DNA from: a bacterium
GTDB taxonomy: Bacteria > Patescibacteriota > Patescibacteriia > 2-01-FULL-39-33
Length of the DNA stretch: 56,568 bases
Reading direction: 5' to 3'
Assembly (NCBI GenBank): GCA_029558735.1
Contig: JAKQDP010000029.1
Span: 1 to 56,568 of the forward strand
A program made the translations under genes and the position numbers. This document shows, piece after piece, positions 16,849 to 26,949 of this stretch (its first letter is position 1; each line of letters starts with the position of its first letter). Below the pieces are notes generated by a model that did not search any database, was not told the DNA's origin, and worked only from the letters and a program-made list of their open reading frames with translations.

Positions 16849-18529
16849 AGGCAGATAAAGTTCCTAAATCCAAACCGGTCTGATAAATAAAATCCACTGA
16901 CACATCGGAGATGACATAATTTCGATTGAAATTATTGGCAACAAAAGACTCGGGTGTTACCAGGCGTTTAATTTGACCCTCCAGGTAATAAACTTTGTCC
17001 GAATTTATATAACTAATCAAACTACCGGAAGGATAAGGCGAGTCCGTCCACTGACTGGCGCGGCGATAATCCGTCTCAAAAGCGTTCTGAATAATCACTG
17101 CTCGCTTGCCAAAATTATCGCCAAAAAGTTGCCGAGCCCGCTCCTCGGTCAAATGATAAATAACCTGATTGACGCCGACCGCATAAACCCGGGGGCTGTT
17201 TTCAAAACGAACCAAATTTGTACCCGGCCTAACCGTAATGTTGCGACCAACCGCCAAACTATCGAATTCGGCCTGAGAAATTACTTTGATATCTTGATCG
17301 GTCCAAGCGCCCTGATGCCAACTCCAATAAGTAGCTTCGTTGGAAAACAGATGCCGTTCACCTCGGCCATCAATAAAATAAACTGCCGGCGCCGTTGCCA
17401 ATTTGCCCAAATAGCCGGCACCGGAAATCAAATCACTGCCCAACGCCAGACTGGCGTTAATTCGACCAGTACCCAATTTGCCGACATAGGCAGAGTTTTG
17501 CTCATCAATATCGTCTACGCTAAACAACAGAATTTCAGAAATTTTTTCCGGCGTTAATGACGGGTCCTTGGATTTGATCAAGGCGGCGACACCGGATACT
17601 AGGGCAGCGGAAAATGATGTCCCCTGCCAACCGTAAGAATAATAATCATTAAAACCTTCGGCCGGGCTATAATAAGCCAGGCTGACCAAAGCTTCACCGG
17701 GAGAACTGACATCAATACAGGAACCGTAATTAGTGAAAGACGATTTTTGGTCATTGTTGTTAACCGCGGAAACCGCCACCACCAAATTATTATCTTGATT
17801 ATCGCCATAGCAGGCCGGATAAGCCGGCTGACTGTCCAGATTGACCCCGCCGTTTTCATTACTGTTGCCGGCCGCCGATACCACCAACACTCCCTTGTTA
17901 TTAGCCCAAGCGATAATATCCTTTAATTCCTCACTATATTCGTAGCCGACCAAACTTAAATTGATTATATTGGCCCCGTTATTAACCGCATATCTAATCG
18001 CCTTAATCAAATTGCCAACATCACCAGTGCCGTCACCGCCCAAAATTCTAATCGGCATAATTTTGGCGTAAAAAGCCGAGCCGATTATCCCCTTGCCGTT
18101 ATTACCGACCGCCCCAATCAAACCGGCAATGGCAGTGCCGTGATTGATACTAGTTGACGAGTAGCCTTCTTCCAGTTTGGGCCGCGGATCGGGCAAATTC
18201 AACACAAAGTCCCAACCGTTAACATCGTCAACATAACCATTATTGTCATTATCTATTCCGTCACCCGGCTTTTCATCACTATTGGTCCAGATATTAAAGG
18301 CCAAATCCGGATGATTAATGTCAATCCCGGAATCCAACACGGCCACTACCACGTCCCGACCCTTGGCTTCCTCCCAAGCCGATTCAATTTCTATCTGCTC
18401 AAGATACGGCTGAAAAGAATACATCGGATCTGACGGCGTATAAGCCAACCCAGTAATGCTAAAAAAAGGCAAAGTCAAAATCGACAATAATAAACCGATG
18501 ATTATTCTTTGGTTTGATATTTTAAACAT
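16838..18529 (-). CDS. Secreted S8 (subtilisin-like) serine peptidase with C-terminal repeats
   Basis: N-terminal hydrophobic signal; VVAVLDSGIDINHPDL (Asp), NHGTAIAGLIGA (His), GTSFSAALVSGVAALI (Ser); C-terminal VYFIDGRGERHLF / RVYAVGVNQVIYHL / KVYYLEGQIKRLV repeats. Confidence 0.92.
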   Translation of the reverse strand: MFKISNQRIIIGLLLSILTLPFFSITGLAYTPSDPMYSFQPYLEQIEIESAWEEAKGRDVVVAVLDSGIDINHPDLAFNIWTNSDEKPGDGIDNDNNGYVDDVNGWDFVLNLPDPRPKLEEGYSSTSINHGTAIAGLIGAVGNNGKGIIGSAFYAKIMPIRILGGDGTGDVGNLIKAIRYAVNNGANIINLSLVGYEYSEELKDIIAWANNKGVLVVSAAGNSNENGGVNLDSQPAYPACYGDNQDNNLVVAVSAVNNNDQKSSFTNYGSCIDVSSPGEALVSLAYYSPAEGFNDYYSYGWQGTSFSAALVSGVAALIKSKDPSLTPEKISEILLFSVDDIDEQNSAYVGKLGTGRINASLALGSDLISGAGYLGKLATAPAVYFIDGRGERHLFSNEATYWSWHQGAWTDQDIKVISQAEFDSLAVGRNITVRPGTNLVRFENSPRVYAVGVNQVIYHLTEERARQLFGDNFGKRAVIIQNAFETDYRRASQWTDSPYPSGSLISYINSDKVYYLEGQIKRLVTPESFVANNFNRNYVISDVSVDFIYQTGLDLGTLSAYEI

Positions 18530-18582
18530 ATTATTACGGATTAAATTAATTTTAACCTATTTCCAGTCTTTTTAAAAGCCAC

Positions 18583-18611
18583 TTGAAAAAAATCAAAAAA
18601 TATTGTATAAA
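18583..18611 (+). promoter_or_regulatory. Sigma70-type promoter of the sugar transferase gene
   Basis: TTGAAA (18583-18588), N17, TATAAA (18606-18611); ATG at 18624. Confidence 0.55.
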
Positions 18612-18623
18612 TAATCCTAATAT

Positions 18624-19961
18624 ATGAATAATTTAGTAATTAAAACAAAAAAAGTTATCCTGCTGTCCGGCGATATCGCCTGCTTGTACTTGTCTTTATA
18701 TTTGACCTTGTTGGCCCGATATGGCTGGGGCAACATTAACCAAAATTGGGACAGGCATCTCTACCCCTTTTCCTTGATTTTTATCGTCTGGTTGATTGTC
18801 TTTTTTATTAATGATTTATACGACCTAAAAATCAGTTATAACACCAGCAATCTAATCAACAATCTGATCCGCGTCTCGGTGATTAACGCTCTGGCGGCAG
18901 TAATAATTTTCTACTTTTTTGGCCGTTTCTTGGACACCATCAGACCCCAGCGAGTATTAGTCATCGAAATTGCCAGCTTATTTGTTGTTTTATTTGCCTG
19001 GCGAAAATTATTCTATCACTTCATTAAATCAGCCAAAATTGCCAACCGAATTCTGATTTTGGGTCCCTCGCCACTAAGCGCCGAATTAGCAAAAGAAATT
19101 ATCCGGCGGCCACAACTCGGTTATCAAGCAATTCACTTAACTACCGAACCGGAAAATTTAAAAAATTATTGTTTGGAAAACCATATTGATATTTTAGTCA
19201 GCGCCGGCGATTTCCAAACTAATCAAATCCTGGCTAAAAAAATCTTTGATTGTCTGTCTCTGGGGATTGACTTCTACAATACTTATAATTTTTATGAACA
19301 AATCACCAATAAAATACCGGTCGAATACATCAAGCACGAATGGTTCTTGGACAACCTGACTGAACACTCCAAAAAAGCATATGAAATTATCAAACGACTG
19401 ATTGATATCGGCTGCGCTGGTTTGGGCCTAATTATCACCCTACCGCTAATGCCGATCATCGCTCTAATCATCAAACTGGACAGCCCGGGACCGATAATCT
19501 TCAAACAAATCCGGACCGGCAAAAACGGTAAAGATTTTCTGGCCATAAAATTCCGCTCGATGATTCAAAACGCTGAAAAAGATGGGGCTCAGTGGGCGCA
19601 AAAAAACGACGCTCGGATCACCCGCTTTGGCTCAATTATGAGAAAAGCCCGACTGGACGAAATTCCTCAACTCGTAAATGTTCTGCGCGGCGAGATGAGT
19701 CTAGTCGGACCGCGGCCGGAACGCCCGGAATTCATCAAAATCTTGGAACAATCAATCCCCTTCTACCGTGAACGGCTGATTGTTAAGCCCGGACTGGCCG
19801 GCTGGGCCCAACTCAAAGGACCGGCCTACGGCGGCTCGCAGGAAGAATCGCTGGAAAAATTAAAATACGATTTATATTATATCAAAAACCGCTCGCTGAT
19901 TTTAGATTTAAACATCATGCTCAAAACCATCAAGGTGGTGTTAAGCGGTAAGGGGCAATAA
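18624..19961 (+). CDS. Polyprenyl glycosylphosphotransferase (WbaP/WcaJ-like initiating sugar transferase)
   Basis: N-terminal TM helices; KRLIDIGCAGLGLIITLPLMPIIALIIKLDSPGPIIFKQIRTGKNGKDFLAIKFRSM, ARLDEIPQLVNVLRGEMSLVGPRPERPEF. Confidence 0.95.
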   Translation: MNNLVIKTKKVILLSGDIACLYLSLYLTLLARYGWGNINQNWDRHLYPFSLIFIVWLIVFFINDLYDLKISYNTSNLINNLIRVSVINALAAVIIFYFFGRFLDTIRPQRVLVIEIASLFVVLFAWRKLFYHFIKSAKIANRILILGPSPLSAELAKEIIRRPQLGYQAIHLTTEPENLKNYCLENHIDILVSAGDFQTNQILAKKIFDCLSLGIDFYNTYNFYEQITNKIPVEYIKHEWFLDNLTEHSKKAYEIIKRLIDIGCAGLGLIITLPLMPIIALIIKLDSPGPIIFKQIRTGKNGKDFLAIKFRSMIQNAEKDGAQWAQKNDARITRFGSIMRKARLDEIPQLVNVLRGEMSLVGPRPERPEFIKILEQSIPFYRERLIVKPGLAGWAQLKGPAYGGSQEESLEKLKYDLYYIKNRSLILDLNIMLKTIKVVLSGKGQ

Positions 19962-19970
19962 AACAAAAGC

Positions 19971-20003
19971 AAAAAACTGTCTAATATTTTAGACAGTTTT
20001 TTT
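19971..20003. terminator. Bidirectional intrinsic terminator
   Basis: AAAAAACTGTCTAA-TATT-TTAGACAGTTTTTTT between convergent genes. Confidence 0.92.
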
Positions 20004-20012
20004 GTAATAATT

Positions 20013-21245
20013 TCATAAATTATAATAGCTAATAGTTTTTTCCAATTGACGATTTAAAGAAAATTCCGCCAACGCCCGCCGGTAACCAGCCTGACCAAAT
20101 TCTTTTGCCTTAGCAGTATCGGTCAATAATTCTCCGATTTTTTGGCTGAATAACTCAACATTATAAGGATTGATGACATAACCGGTAACTCCGTCGACAA
20201 TAATCTCTCGGGTACCGCCAAAACAAGTGCCGACAACCGGCTTTTTAAAAAGCATCGCCTCGACATTGGTCAAATTGAAAGTATCCAGACAAACAGAGGG
20301 GTTAATTACCAAATCGCAGCGCTTATACCACCGTGCCAGATCGTCTTGCGGTACCCAATCCAATACTAATAAATAACTATCTAGCCCGACGGCGTTTTCG
20401 AAAAAACCAGGATATCTGCTACCAATCAAAACGAAAACAAAATTATCCAAATCATCCTTAAGCCGGCTGATGTATTTCAAGACGAGTCCGGTACCTTTGA
20501 GCCGACCCATTCGGCCAGCCATTAAAACCACTTTTTTATTGGGGTCAATGGCAAATTTTTTATGAATTAATTCATTAGTCTGGAGACCACCAATATCAAC
20601 CACCGGATCAACGCCGTTATAAATCACCTCCACATTCCTTATGCCATTCTGCTCCATCGCTTCTTTTAATTCTTGACTGACAGCAAAATTTTTATTGGTC
20701 TGCCTTAGGAAAAACCTAACCAATGGCCGACGAAAAGGATTGAGTGTTTTCTTCAGCTGTCTTAAATGATCACTAATGCTTAGTGAATAATCAAACTTCT
20801 GCCCTGATCGATAAACTAATTCCGGATCAATAAAAGAATGAAATTTATCTTGATGAAAAGAGTCAACATCATGAGCGGTCCAAAAAACCTTAGGGCACTT
20901 TCTTTTGGCCAACCACAGAGCGCCGTAAGAAATATGGGTATGAATATTGTGAGCGTGGATGACATCAGGACCAAACTCAGTAATTTTTTTATTTAAAATT
21001 TTTAACACCGCCGGATTGCAAACTCCGCGCCAGCCCCGCCAGCGCAGATTGTAACGACTAAAAATAAAAAAAACATCAACACCGTCAACTTGGCGCCAGC
21101 CGCTATTATCAAAATCTTGGCAAACAGAAAGCACTAATACCTGATGACCAGCGGCCAATAATCTCCGTGTCAATCGCCAAGCCACCATTTCTGCTCCACC
21201 GGCGGCAAACGGCGGAAATACATCACTTAATATTAATATTTTCAT
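20013..21245 (-). CDS. GT4-family glycosyltransferase
   Basis: FPPFAAGGAEMVAWRLTRRL, VVLMAGRMGRLKGTGLVLKYI, VVGTCFGGTREIIVDGVTGYV. Confidence 0.93.
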   Translation of the reverse strand: MKILILSDVFPPFAAGGAEMVAWRLTRRLLAAGHQVLVLSVCQDFDNSGWRQVDGVDVFFIFSRYNLRWRGWRGVCNPAVLKILNKKITEFGPDVIHAHNIHTHISYGALWLAKRKCPKVFWTAHDVDSFHQDKFHSFIDPELVYRSGQKFDYSLSISDHLRQLKKTLNPFRRPLVRFFLRQTNKNFAVSQELKEAMEQNGIRNVEVIYNGVDPVVDIGGLQTNELIHKKFAIDPNKKVVLMAGRMGRLKGTGLVLKYISRLKDDLDNFVFVLIGSRYPGFFENAVGLDSYLLVLDWVPQDDLARWYKRCDLVINPSVCLDTFNLTNVEAMLFKKPVVGTCFGGTREIIVDGVTGYVINPYNVELFSQKIGELLTDTAKAKEFGQAGYRRALAEFSLNRQLEKTISYYNL

Positions 21246-21990
21246 AATAGTCTATCAATTGGGAATTGGTTAACAATAAAACATCTTCCGAGACGCTAAC
21301 CATTTTTAAAAATTTTTCTAATTTGCCCCATAAACCATATTTTTCTATTTCCCAAGAATGACCCCAAAGATGAAAAACACCACCTTTTCTCTGGACTGAT
21401 CTAAAATAGTCTCGAGCAAAAGAATTCCAATTAAATAAAGACCGAGCGGAAATATGATATTTCCTAATAACTGGCCAATAATAAAATAGCGGCTCTAACA
21501 AAAATTTAGACCAATGCAGGCGCTGAGCTGAACGCCGTCGAAAAGGAAAAGGATAAACCTGCAAACTGACCGGCAGAGCAAACCGATCATAATCATCTTT
21601 AATAATATCTACGGTTCTCGCGCCAGAAAAACCGGCCGCTTGGACTAATGCCTTAATCTGTAAATCATACTGACCCTTGGGATAGGAAAACATTTTTACC
21701 GGCTGACCAATTAAATTGGTCAGCCATTCTTTTGGCTCAGTTATTTCTCTTGTAGCCGCCCCTTTGTCGGTCTCCAGCAGAAAAGCATGGTTGACAGTAT
21801 GAGCGCCGATTTCATGTCGCAATGATATTTTTTTTATCTCCTGATCACTCAACCTACCATCAAAAAATTTAGGCACATAAAAAGTACCTTTTATACCATA
21901 CCGATCCAATAAATCAGCCAGCCGCAAATCCAACTGATGGCCGTCATCCCAGCTGGTAGTAAAAATTATTTTTTTATTAGAATTAGCCAC
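21223..21990 (-). CDS. Polysaccharide deacetylase family protein
   Basis: TTSWDDGHQLDLRLADLLDRYGIKGTFYVP, HEIGAHTVNHAFL, MFSYPKGQYD. Confidence 0.88.
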   Translation of the reverse strand: MANSNKKIIFTTSWDDGHQLDLRLADLLDRYGIKGTFYVPKFFDGRLSDQEIKKISLRHEIGAHTVNHAFLLETDKGAATREITEPKEWLTNLIGQPVKMFSYPKGQYDLQIKALVQAAGFSGARTVDIIKDDYDRFALPVSLQVYPFPFRRRSAQRLHWSKFLLEPLFYYWPVIRKYHISARSLFNWNSFARDYFRSVQRKGGVFHLWGHSWEIEKYGLWGKLEKFLKMVSVSEDVLLLTNSQLIDYYENINIK

Positions 21991-24106
21991 TATCTTTTTT
22001 GATTATAATCAGCCAGCCGATAGCGAATTGACGATTGGCATGACCGGTGTCACGATTATCCAGCCAGACCATAAAATTGGAGTAAATTTTTAAAATAGGA
22101 TTCAATAATCGCGCCCAAAACTTGTTATGAAGATTAAATCGATCAATTAAGTATCGAACATTAGTTTGGGCGCGAGCGGAAAAAAAACCGCCGCGCTGTT
22201 CTGTAAGCTCAATTTTAAATCCCGCTTCTTCAAAAAGACGAACTAAAGCATAATGGGTAAAACGCCAAAAATTATTCGGCTCATCATACAAATGATTTAA
22301 AAACGTAGTTGTTATAAGGGCGTGCCCCCCGGGTTTTAACACTCGAAAAAACTCCCTTGACGCCTTGAAAATATCAAACACATTGCCTAACACTTCAGTG
22401 CAAACAATGGAATCAAATGACGAGTCCTCAAAAGGCAAATCACTGGCGCTGCCGACAACATCAATGTTATTATTTTTTTCCACATCCATTTTTATATAAC
22501 TCTCGCAACTAAAAAATTGCCGATAACGGCTGCGACCGCCGGCACCAATGTCCAATACCTTACCAGAAACAAACCGGCTATGTTTTTTGACTTGCCGACG
22601 GAGCAAAATCCTGTCCACTTGATAAATATAATCAGTGCCCTGATTAACTTTTCTTTTCAAATTATTTTTATGAAAAATAAAAGTATGTTTTATTTTAGAT
22701 AAATACAACTTCGGTTTTTTAAAAAATCTTCGCCAGAGCTTTAATTGAAATAAATCTTTAAACTCAAAATCATGAATAATCTGGGCATGGTGCCAGAAAA
22801 CGGGAATCAATTCTTGATGATAAAATTTTAAAAATTCATCATAACTCACTTTTTCACCCAGCCAAACATTCTTGCCGCGATTACGAAGAATGAGACGGCT
22901 CCAATCCATATTATTGGATACCAATCCCCGCCCCAAAGCGTACTGCCAAATGCCAGAACCAGGCAGTGGCGTTAAAACTTGCATTTCTACCGAAGGCATA
23001 TGATTACGCTTAATAAAATCCAACGTCATTTTCATTTCCTCCATAGTTTCATCGGGAGAGCCGAAAATAAACGAGCCATAAACATGAATGCCGTGCTTCC
23101 TCAATAAATCATAAGCTTTTTGATTTGTTGACACCGAACAATTATCATTTTTAAGATATTTCAATATTCTATCCGAGCCGGATTCAAAACCAATAAAGAC
23201 TAACTTGACATTCATCTCTTTGAGTAATTGGCAAACTTCATTGGTAATGTGATCAGCTCTGGTATAACAGAAAAAGGCGGTTTTTTTATTCAGACCCCGA
23301 ACAATAATTTCCTGGGCGATTTTCTTAAAACGATTGATATTGGCCAAAAAATGGTCGTCCATAATATCAATCAAATCGACATCATATTGATAAACCAGTT
23401 CTTCGATCTCTTTAATAGTACGTTCCCACGAGTGGGGACGAAACCTTGCCGAAAGGGCGCGCTCTTGGCAAAAAATACAATTATACGGACAGCCGCGAGC
23501 AGTCATTAATCCTGAGGGACGATAGAGCTTGGTCGGAAAAATTGTTTCTGCCTCGGCAAAATATCCCCTGATATTCATCAAATCTCGGGCCGGCAAAGGC
23601 AAAGAATCAATATCATCAAGGGGCTGGCGGGCATCAGTCTTCACCAATCTATCATTGTCCCAAAATATCAAACCGTTTATTATCTTAAGATTATCAGATG
23701 TAAATTTACCATCTCGACGATAAATATCAACCAATTCGCAAATGGTCTTTTCTCCCTCACCAATTACCCCCAAATTAAATTCCTTCGGCAGGGTATTAGG
23801 CAAGCTAGTTATGTGCGGTCCGCCAATTATCTGGGGCACACCCGGCAAAGAGGATTTGACCTGCGCGGCAATTTTTACAACTTCGTGCAGATAAGGAGTG
23901 ACGGCCGTATAGCCAATAATGTCCGGATTTTCTGCAATTATTTTATCAGCCAAGTCAGGAATAAATTTCCTCTGCAATATTTTAACATTATAAACGCCGG
24001 CCCACTCCCTTAAACAGGCCGCCAGAAGGCCAAGCCCAATACTGGGCAGGCTGACTCGCTCGACAGAATCAATCAATAATACTTTGATATCTTTTTTTTC
24101 CGTCAT
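21983..24106 (-). CDS. B12-binding radical SAM protein fused to C-terminal SAM methyltransferase
   Basis: ITAVTP/IGGPHITSLPNTLP B12-binding half, radical SAM GCPYNCIFCQ (CxxxCxxC), C-terminal VLDIGAGGRSRYRQFF ... FDSIVCTEVLGNVFDIFKASREFFRVLKPGGHALITT. Confidence 0.9.
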   Translation of the reverse strand: MTEKKDIKVLLIDSVERVSLPSIGLGLLAACLREWAGVYNVKILQRKFIPDLADKIIAENPDIIGYTAVTPYLHEVVKIAAQVKSSLPGVPQIIGGPHITSLPNTLPKEFNLGVIGEGEKTICELVDIYRRDGKFTSDNLKIINGLIFWDNDRLVKTDARQPLDDIDSLPLPARDLMNIRGYFAEAETIFPTKLYRPSGLMTARGCPYNCIFCQERALSARFRPHSWERTIKEIEELVYQYDVDLIDIMDDHFLANINRFKKIAQEIIVRGLNKKTAFFCYTRADHITNEVCQLLKEMNVKLVFIGFESGSDRILKYLKNDNCSVSTNQKAYDLLRKHGIHVYGSFIFGSPDETMEEMKMTLDFIKRNHMPSVEMQVLTPLPGSGIWQYALGRGLVSNNMDWSRLILRNRGKNVWLGEKVSYDEFLKFYHQELIPVFWHHAQIIHDFEFKDLFQLKLWRRFFKKPKLYLSKIKHTFIFHKNNLKRKVNQGTDYIYQVDRILLRRQVKKHSRFVSGKVLDIGAGGRSRYRQFFSCESYIKMDVEKNNNIDVVGSASDLPFEDSSFDSIVCTEVLGNVFDIFKASREFFRVLKPGGHALITTTFLNHLYDEPNNFWRFTHYALVRLFEEAGFKIELTEQRGGFFSARAQTNVRYLIDRFNLHNKFWARLLNPILKIYSNFMVWLDNRDTGHANRQFAIGWLIIIKKDSG

Positions 24107-24117
24107 AAAAATAAATT

Positions 24118-26949
24118 TTAATAGATGCCGATTATGCTTTTCTGAATTTCCAGATTCAAACCCTCGCTATCAAACCAGCCGAACTCCATAATATCAGAAA
24201 AATCATTTGTATTTTTGAGCCGAAAATTATCCTGAAAGACAGGGGGCGTTTGGGAATTACTATCACCAAAATCAGAATCAATGATCGAATATTTTATTTC
24301 AATATCAGATTTTTCATCCTGTTCAATAAACTGCTCATTACCCCAAATTATAGAATTAAAAACCTTTAAATTGCCACCGCCAAAAATCGGCTTCTTTTGA
24401 TAAGCGGCCAAAGCGATATTATTGCCAGTTACTGTATTATTAAAGAATAGAGCGGTTGACCCATCTTTTGCGGCAATGCCATAATTGCCATCTTTAATTA
24501 GATTGTTGAAAATAATCAAATCAGAACGCTCGCCGACACTGATACCCTTGTCGCCGGCATTAAAAATGCGATTGTCAGAAACAATCATTTTTGAACCGCT
24601 GACATCGAAAGCGTCATTGCCATTATCGGAAAAAATATTGCCTTCAGCTTGGCCAGTGCAAAAATCGCAATCAATAGCATCAAAACCATTATTGGAAAAA
24701 TTATTGTTTCTCATACTGGTTTCCGCATTCTTGACATTCAAGCTGTCGTCGCCGTGGGCATCGCTAAAATAACAATTGCTAACTTCAACTGGAGAATGAT
24801 AGATACTAACCATACCGGAGAAAAAAACGCCATTGATATAATCCTGGAAGCCGCCGGAAAAATTAGCATAAGTAATGATATTTTTATCCTTGGTTCCAAC
24901 CACTCCAAAAGAACCCCAAGGCTGATCCGAGCGGGCGGCAAAAAATCTGATTGGCGCCTCGGGCGAACCGACAGCAACGACGGGTGAATAGGAAATCAAA
25001 GAAACATCTTTGGCTAAAGCCACACTGACTCCGGGACTAATTACCAACCCGTAACCGCCAGGCACAACAATATCACGCTCAAAAAAATATTGGCCGGCTG
25101 GTAAAATAAAGCTGCCGTTGACAAAAGAAAACATCGGATGACGATTGACAAATTCCTGTGGCGACAAAAAAATATCCTGCCAGTTGTCAAAAACCGACGA
25201 ATCGACAAATCTTTCATTTTCATTTATCTCTTCTCCAGTAATGACATTTTCCAGCTTTAATTTTAAATTTCTGTCATTAATTGTATTGCCAATATTGTCA
25301 GCCACCAAAAAAAGACGGTGCATGGTGGGAATACTCTTAATGGGCTGAAAAATTATATCGGGATCTCCTCCTTCTTCGGGACGAACATAGCTAATGCCTT
25401 CCGGCACTGATCGGTCTGACAATAGCACTAATCCCTCGGTCAATCTCTTGATATCTGATTGGCCATTTTCTATATCAGCCAATTTAACATCCCCTAAATC
25501 ATAATTGCCATTGTGATTACTGTCCGCTATTAATTGATATTTCAACGGCTGTTCAGTGTCAATATTAATATCCTTTATTTTTAGGCCGCTGAAATTATCC
25601 ACCTCAATTCCAATACCAACTATTGAATCAGATTGGCGCTCAATAATAATATTGGCATTATTATTATCATTAACAAATAAATCACGCGCGCTCATAAAAT
25701 TGTCAACCATAATCTGACGGCGCACTCTTATCTTTCGGTCAAAATAAAAATTACTATGATCTTTGGTACGATCACGATAAACCGGCCAGCGCGCCAAATC
25801 ATAATACTTATCAAATTCCCGTAAATCATCAGCCAGATTCTTATCTTGGCCGACATAATCCCATAAAATTTTATTGCGCTCATAGGCAAACTCCTCATTC
25901 TCCAAAATTCTAGTAACCAAAGGATTATAAACATAATCATTGGCCGACTCAGTCGAGATACCAATATCAGCCGGCATTAATTTAAATTTGCCCAAGGTCG
26001 CATCAAAATAAAGCCGCATATTATGAGCAAAATCCTGATGATAGTTGCCGCCCAACATCTCTAAAATGTGCCAACGATAAAAATTATCCAAATCCACCAG
26101 CATCGGTATTTGCTTTTTGAATTCTTCATCGCTGGCATTATTTATCAAATCCAATAATAACTGCAACTCGGCAAAATTGCCTTCAGCGGTATGCGGATTG
26201 AAAGAATATTTTTGCCAATAATTTACATTTTTAAACAAGCGATTACTAATAATATCATCGCCATATAAATTAATATCCGAATTTATGTTATTGATTTCCA
26301 AAACATCTTTATTATGCGATTTTCTTTCCCAATAAAGACCATAATAATTGCCATTAATGAAAACTTTAACAAACCGACTCGGCGGGACAGCCAGGTCCAA
26401 TTTTTTGGCCCGATAATAATTCAATTCTTCCATAATATACTCCTGAGACGAGGCGATCATTAGATCAACTGAAGTAAAGCCATCTGCTGGCGGCACATTG
26501 CCAAATTTTATCTTCCAAGATTTTTTCTCGTTGATCCAATGGTCAAAACAGTCTCCCCTAACCTTCAATTTCACTTCATAATCTTGACCGCCAAGCTTTA
26601 GAGTTGCCGGCTGATATTGACGATTATCTTCAAAAATATCCCAACCAAAACAGCCTCGCTGTTTCGGTAGGGACTGATTAATTTCGGATAATTTATTTTC
26701 GTCTATCTCTATTCTATATTCCGGCAAATTAGATCCTTTAATCATCAATGGCAAATAATAAATGTCCAGAGCCAGGGGTAGGTCCTCAAACCAAGCCAAG
26801 GAGGGATGTTTGGTGGCAATCGCCTCTAAGCGACCAGTATATTCAAAATAGAAAATTGTAAAAGATAAAAGAACCAGCAACAACACCAATAGTGCCACGA
26901 TAATCCACCTAAACTTTCGAAACAAAAAAATCATTTTATTGATTAACAT
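24118..26949 (-). CDS. CotH kinase-like domain protein fused to right-handed parallel beta-helix
   Basis: LKLGGQDYEVKLKVRGDCFDHWINEKKSWKIKFGN...SRFVKVFINGNYYGLYWERKS (CotH-like); C-terminal NNNFSNNGFDAIDCDF...GNIFSDNGNDAFDVSGSKMIVSDNRIFNAGDKGISVG beta-helix repeats; N-terminal TM. Confidence 0.85.
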   Translation of the reverse strand: MLINKMIFLFRKFRWIIVALLVLLLVLLSFTIFYFEYTGRLEAIATKHPSLAWFEDLPLALDIYYLPLMIKGSNLPEYRIEIDENKLSEINQSLPKQRGCFGWDIFEDNRQYQPATLKLGGQDYEVKLKVRGDCFDHWINEKKSWKIKFGNVPPADGFTSVDLMIASSQEYIMEELNYYRAKKLDLAVPPSRFVKVFINGNYYGLYWERKSHNKDVLEINNINSDINLYGDDIISNRLFKNVNYWQKYSFNPHTAEGNFAELQLLLDLINNASDEEFKKQIPMLVDLDNFYRWHILEMLGGNYHQDFAHNMRLYFDATLGKFKLMPADIGISTESANDYVYNPLVTRILENEEFAYERNKILWDYVGQDKNLADDLREFDKYYDLARWPVYRDRTKDHSNFYFDRKIRVRRQIMVDNFMSARDLFVNDNNNANIIIERQSDSIVGIGIEVDNFSGLKIKDINIDTEQPLKYQLIADSNHNGNYDLGDVKLADIENGQSDIKRLTEGLVLLSDRSVPEGISYVRPEEGGDPDIIFQPIKSIPTMHRLFLVADNIGNTINDRNLKLKLENVITGEEINENERFVDSSVFDNWQDIFLSPQEFVNRHPMFSFVNGSFILPAGQYFFERDIVVPGGYGLVISPGVSVALAKDVSLISYSPVVAVGSPEAPIRFFAARSDQPWGSFGVVGTKDKNIITYANFSGGFQDYINGVFFSGMVSIYHSPVEVSNCYFSDAHGDDSLNVKNAETSMRNNNFSNNGFDAIDCDFCTGQAEGNIFSDNGNDAFDVSGSKMIVSDNRIFNAGDKGISVGERSDLIIFNNLIKDGNYGIAAKDGSTALFFNNTVTGNNIALAAYQKKPIFGGGNLKVFNSIIWGNEQFIEQDEKSDIEIKYSIIDSDFGDSNSQTPPVFQDNFRLKNTNDFSDIMEFGWFDSEGLNLEIQKSIIGIY

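Noticed and set aside
16973-17557. 194-aa plus-strand ORF
   Set aside because: Antisense shadow of the subtilase gene, which has all catalytic motifs.
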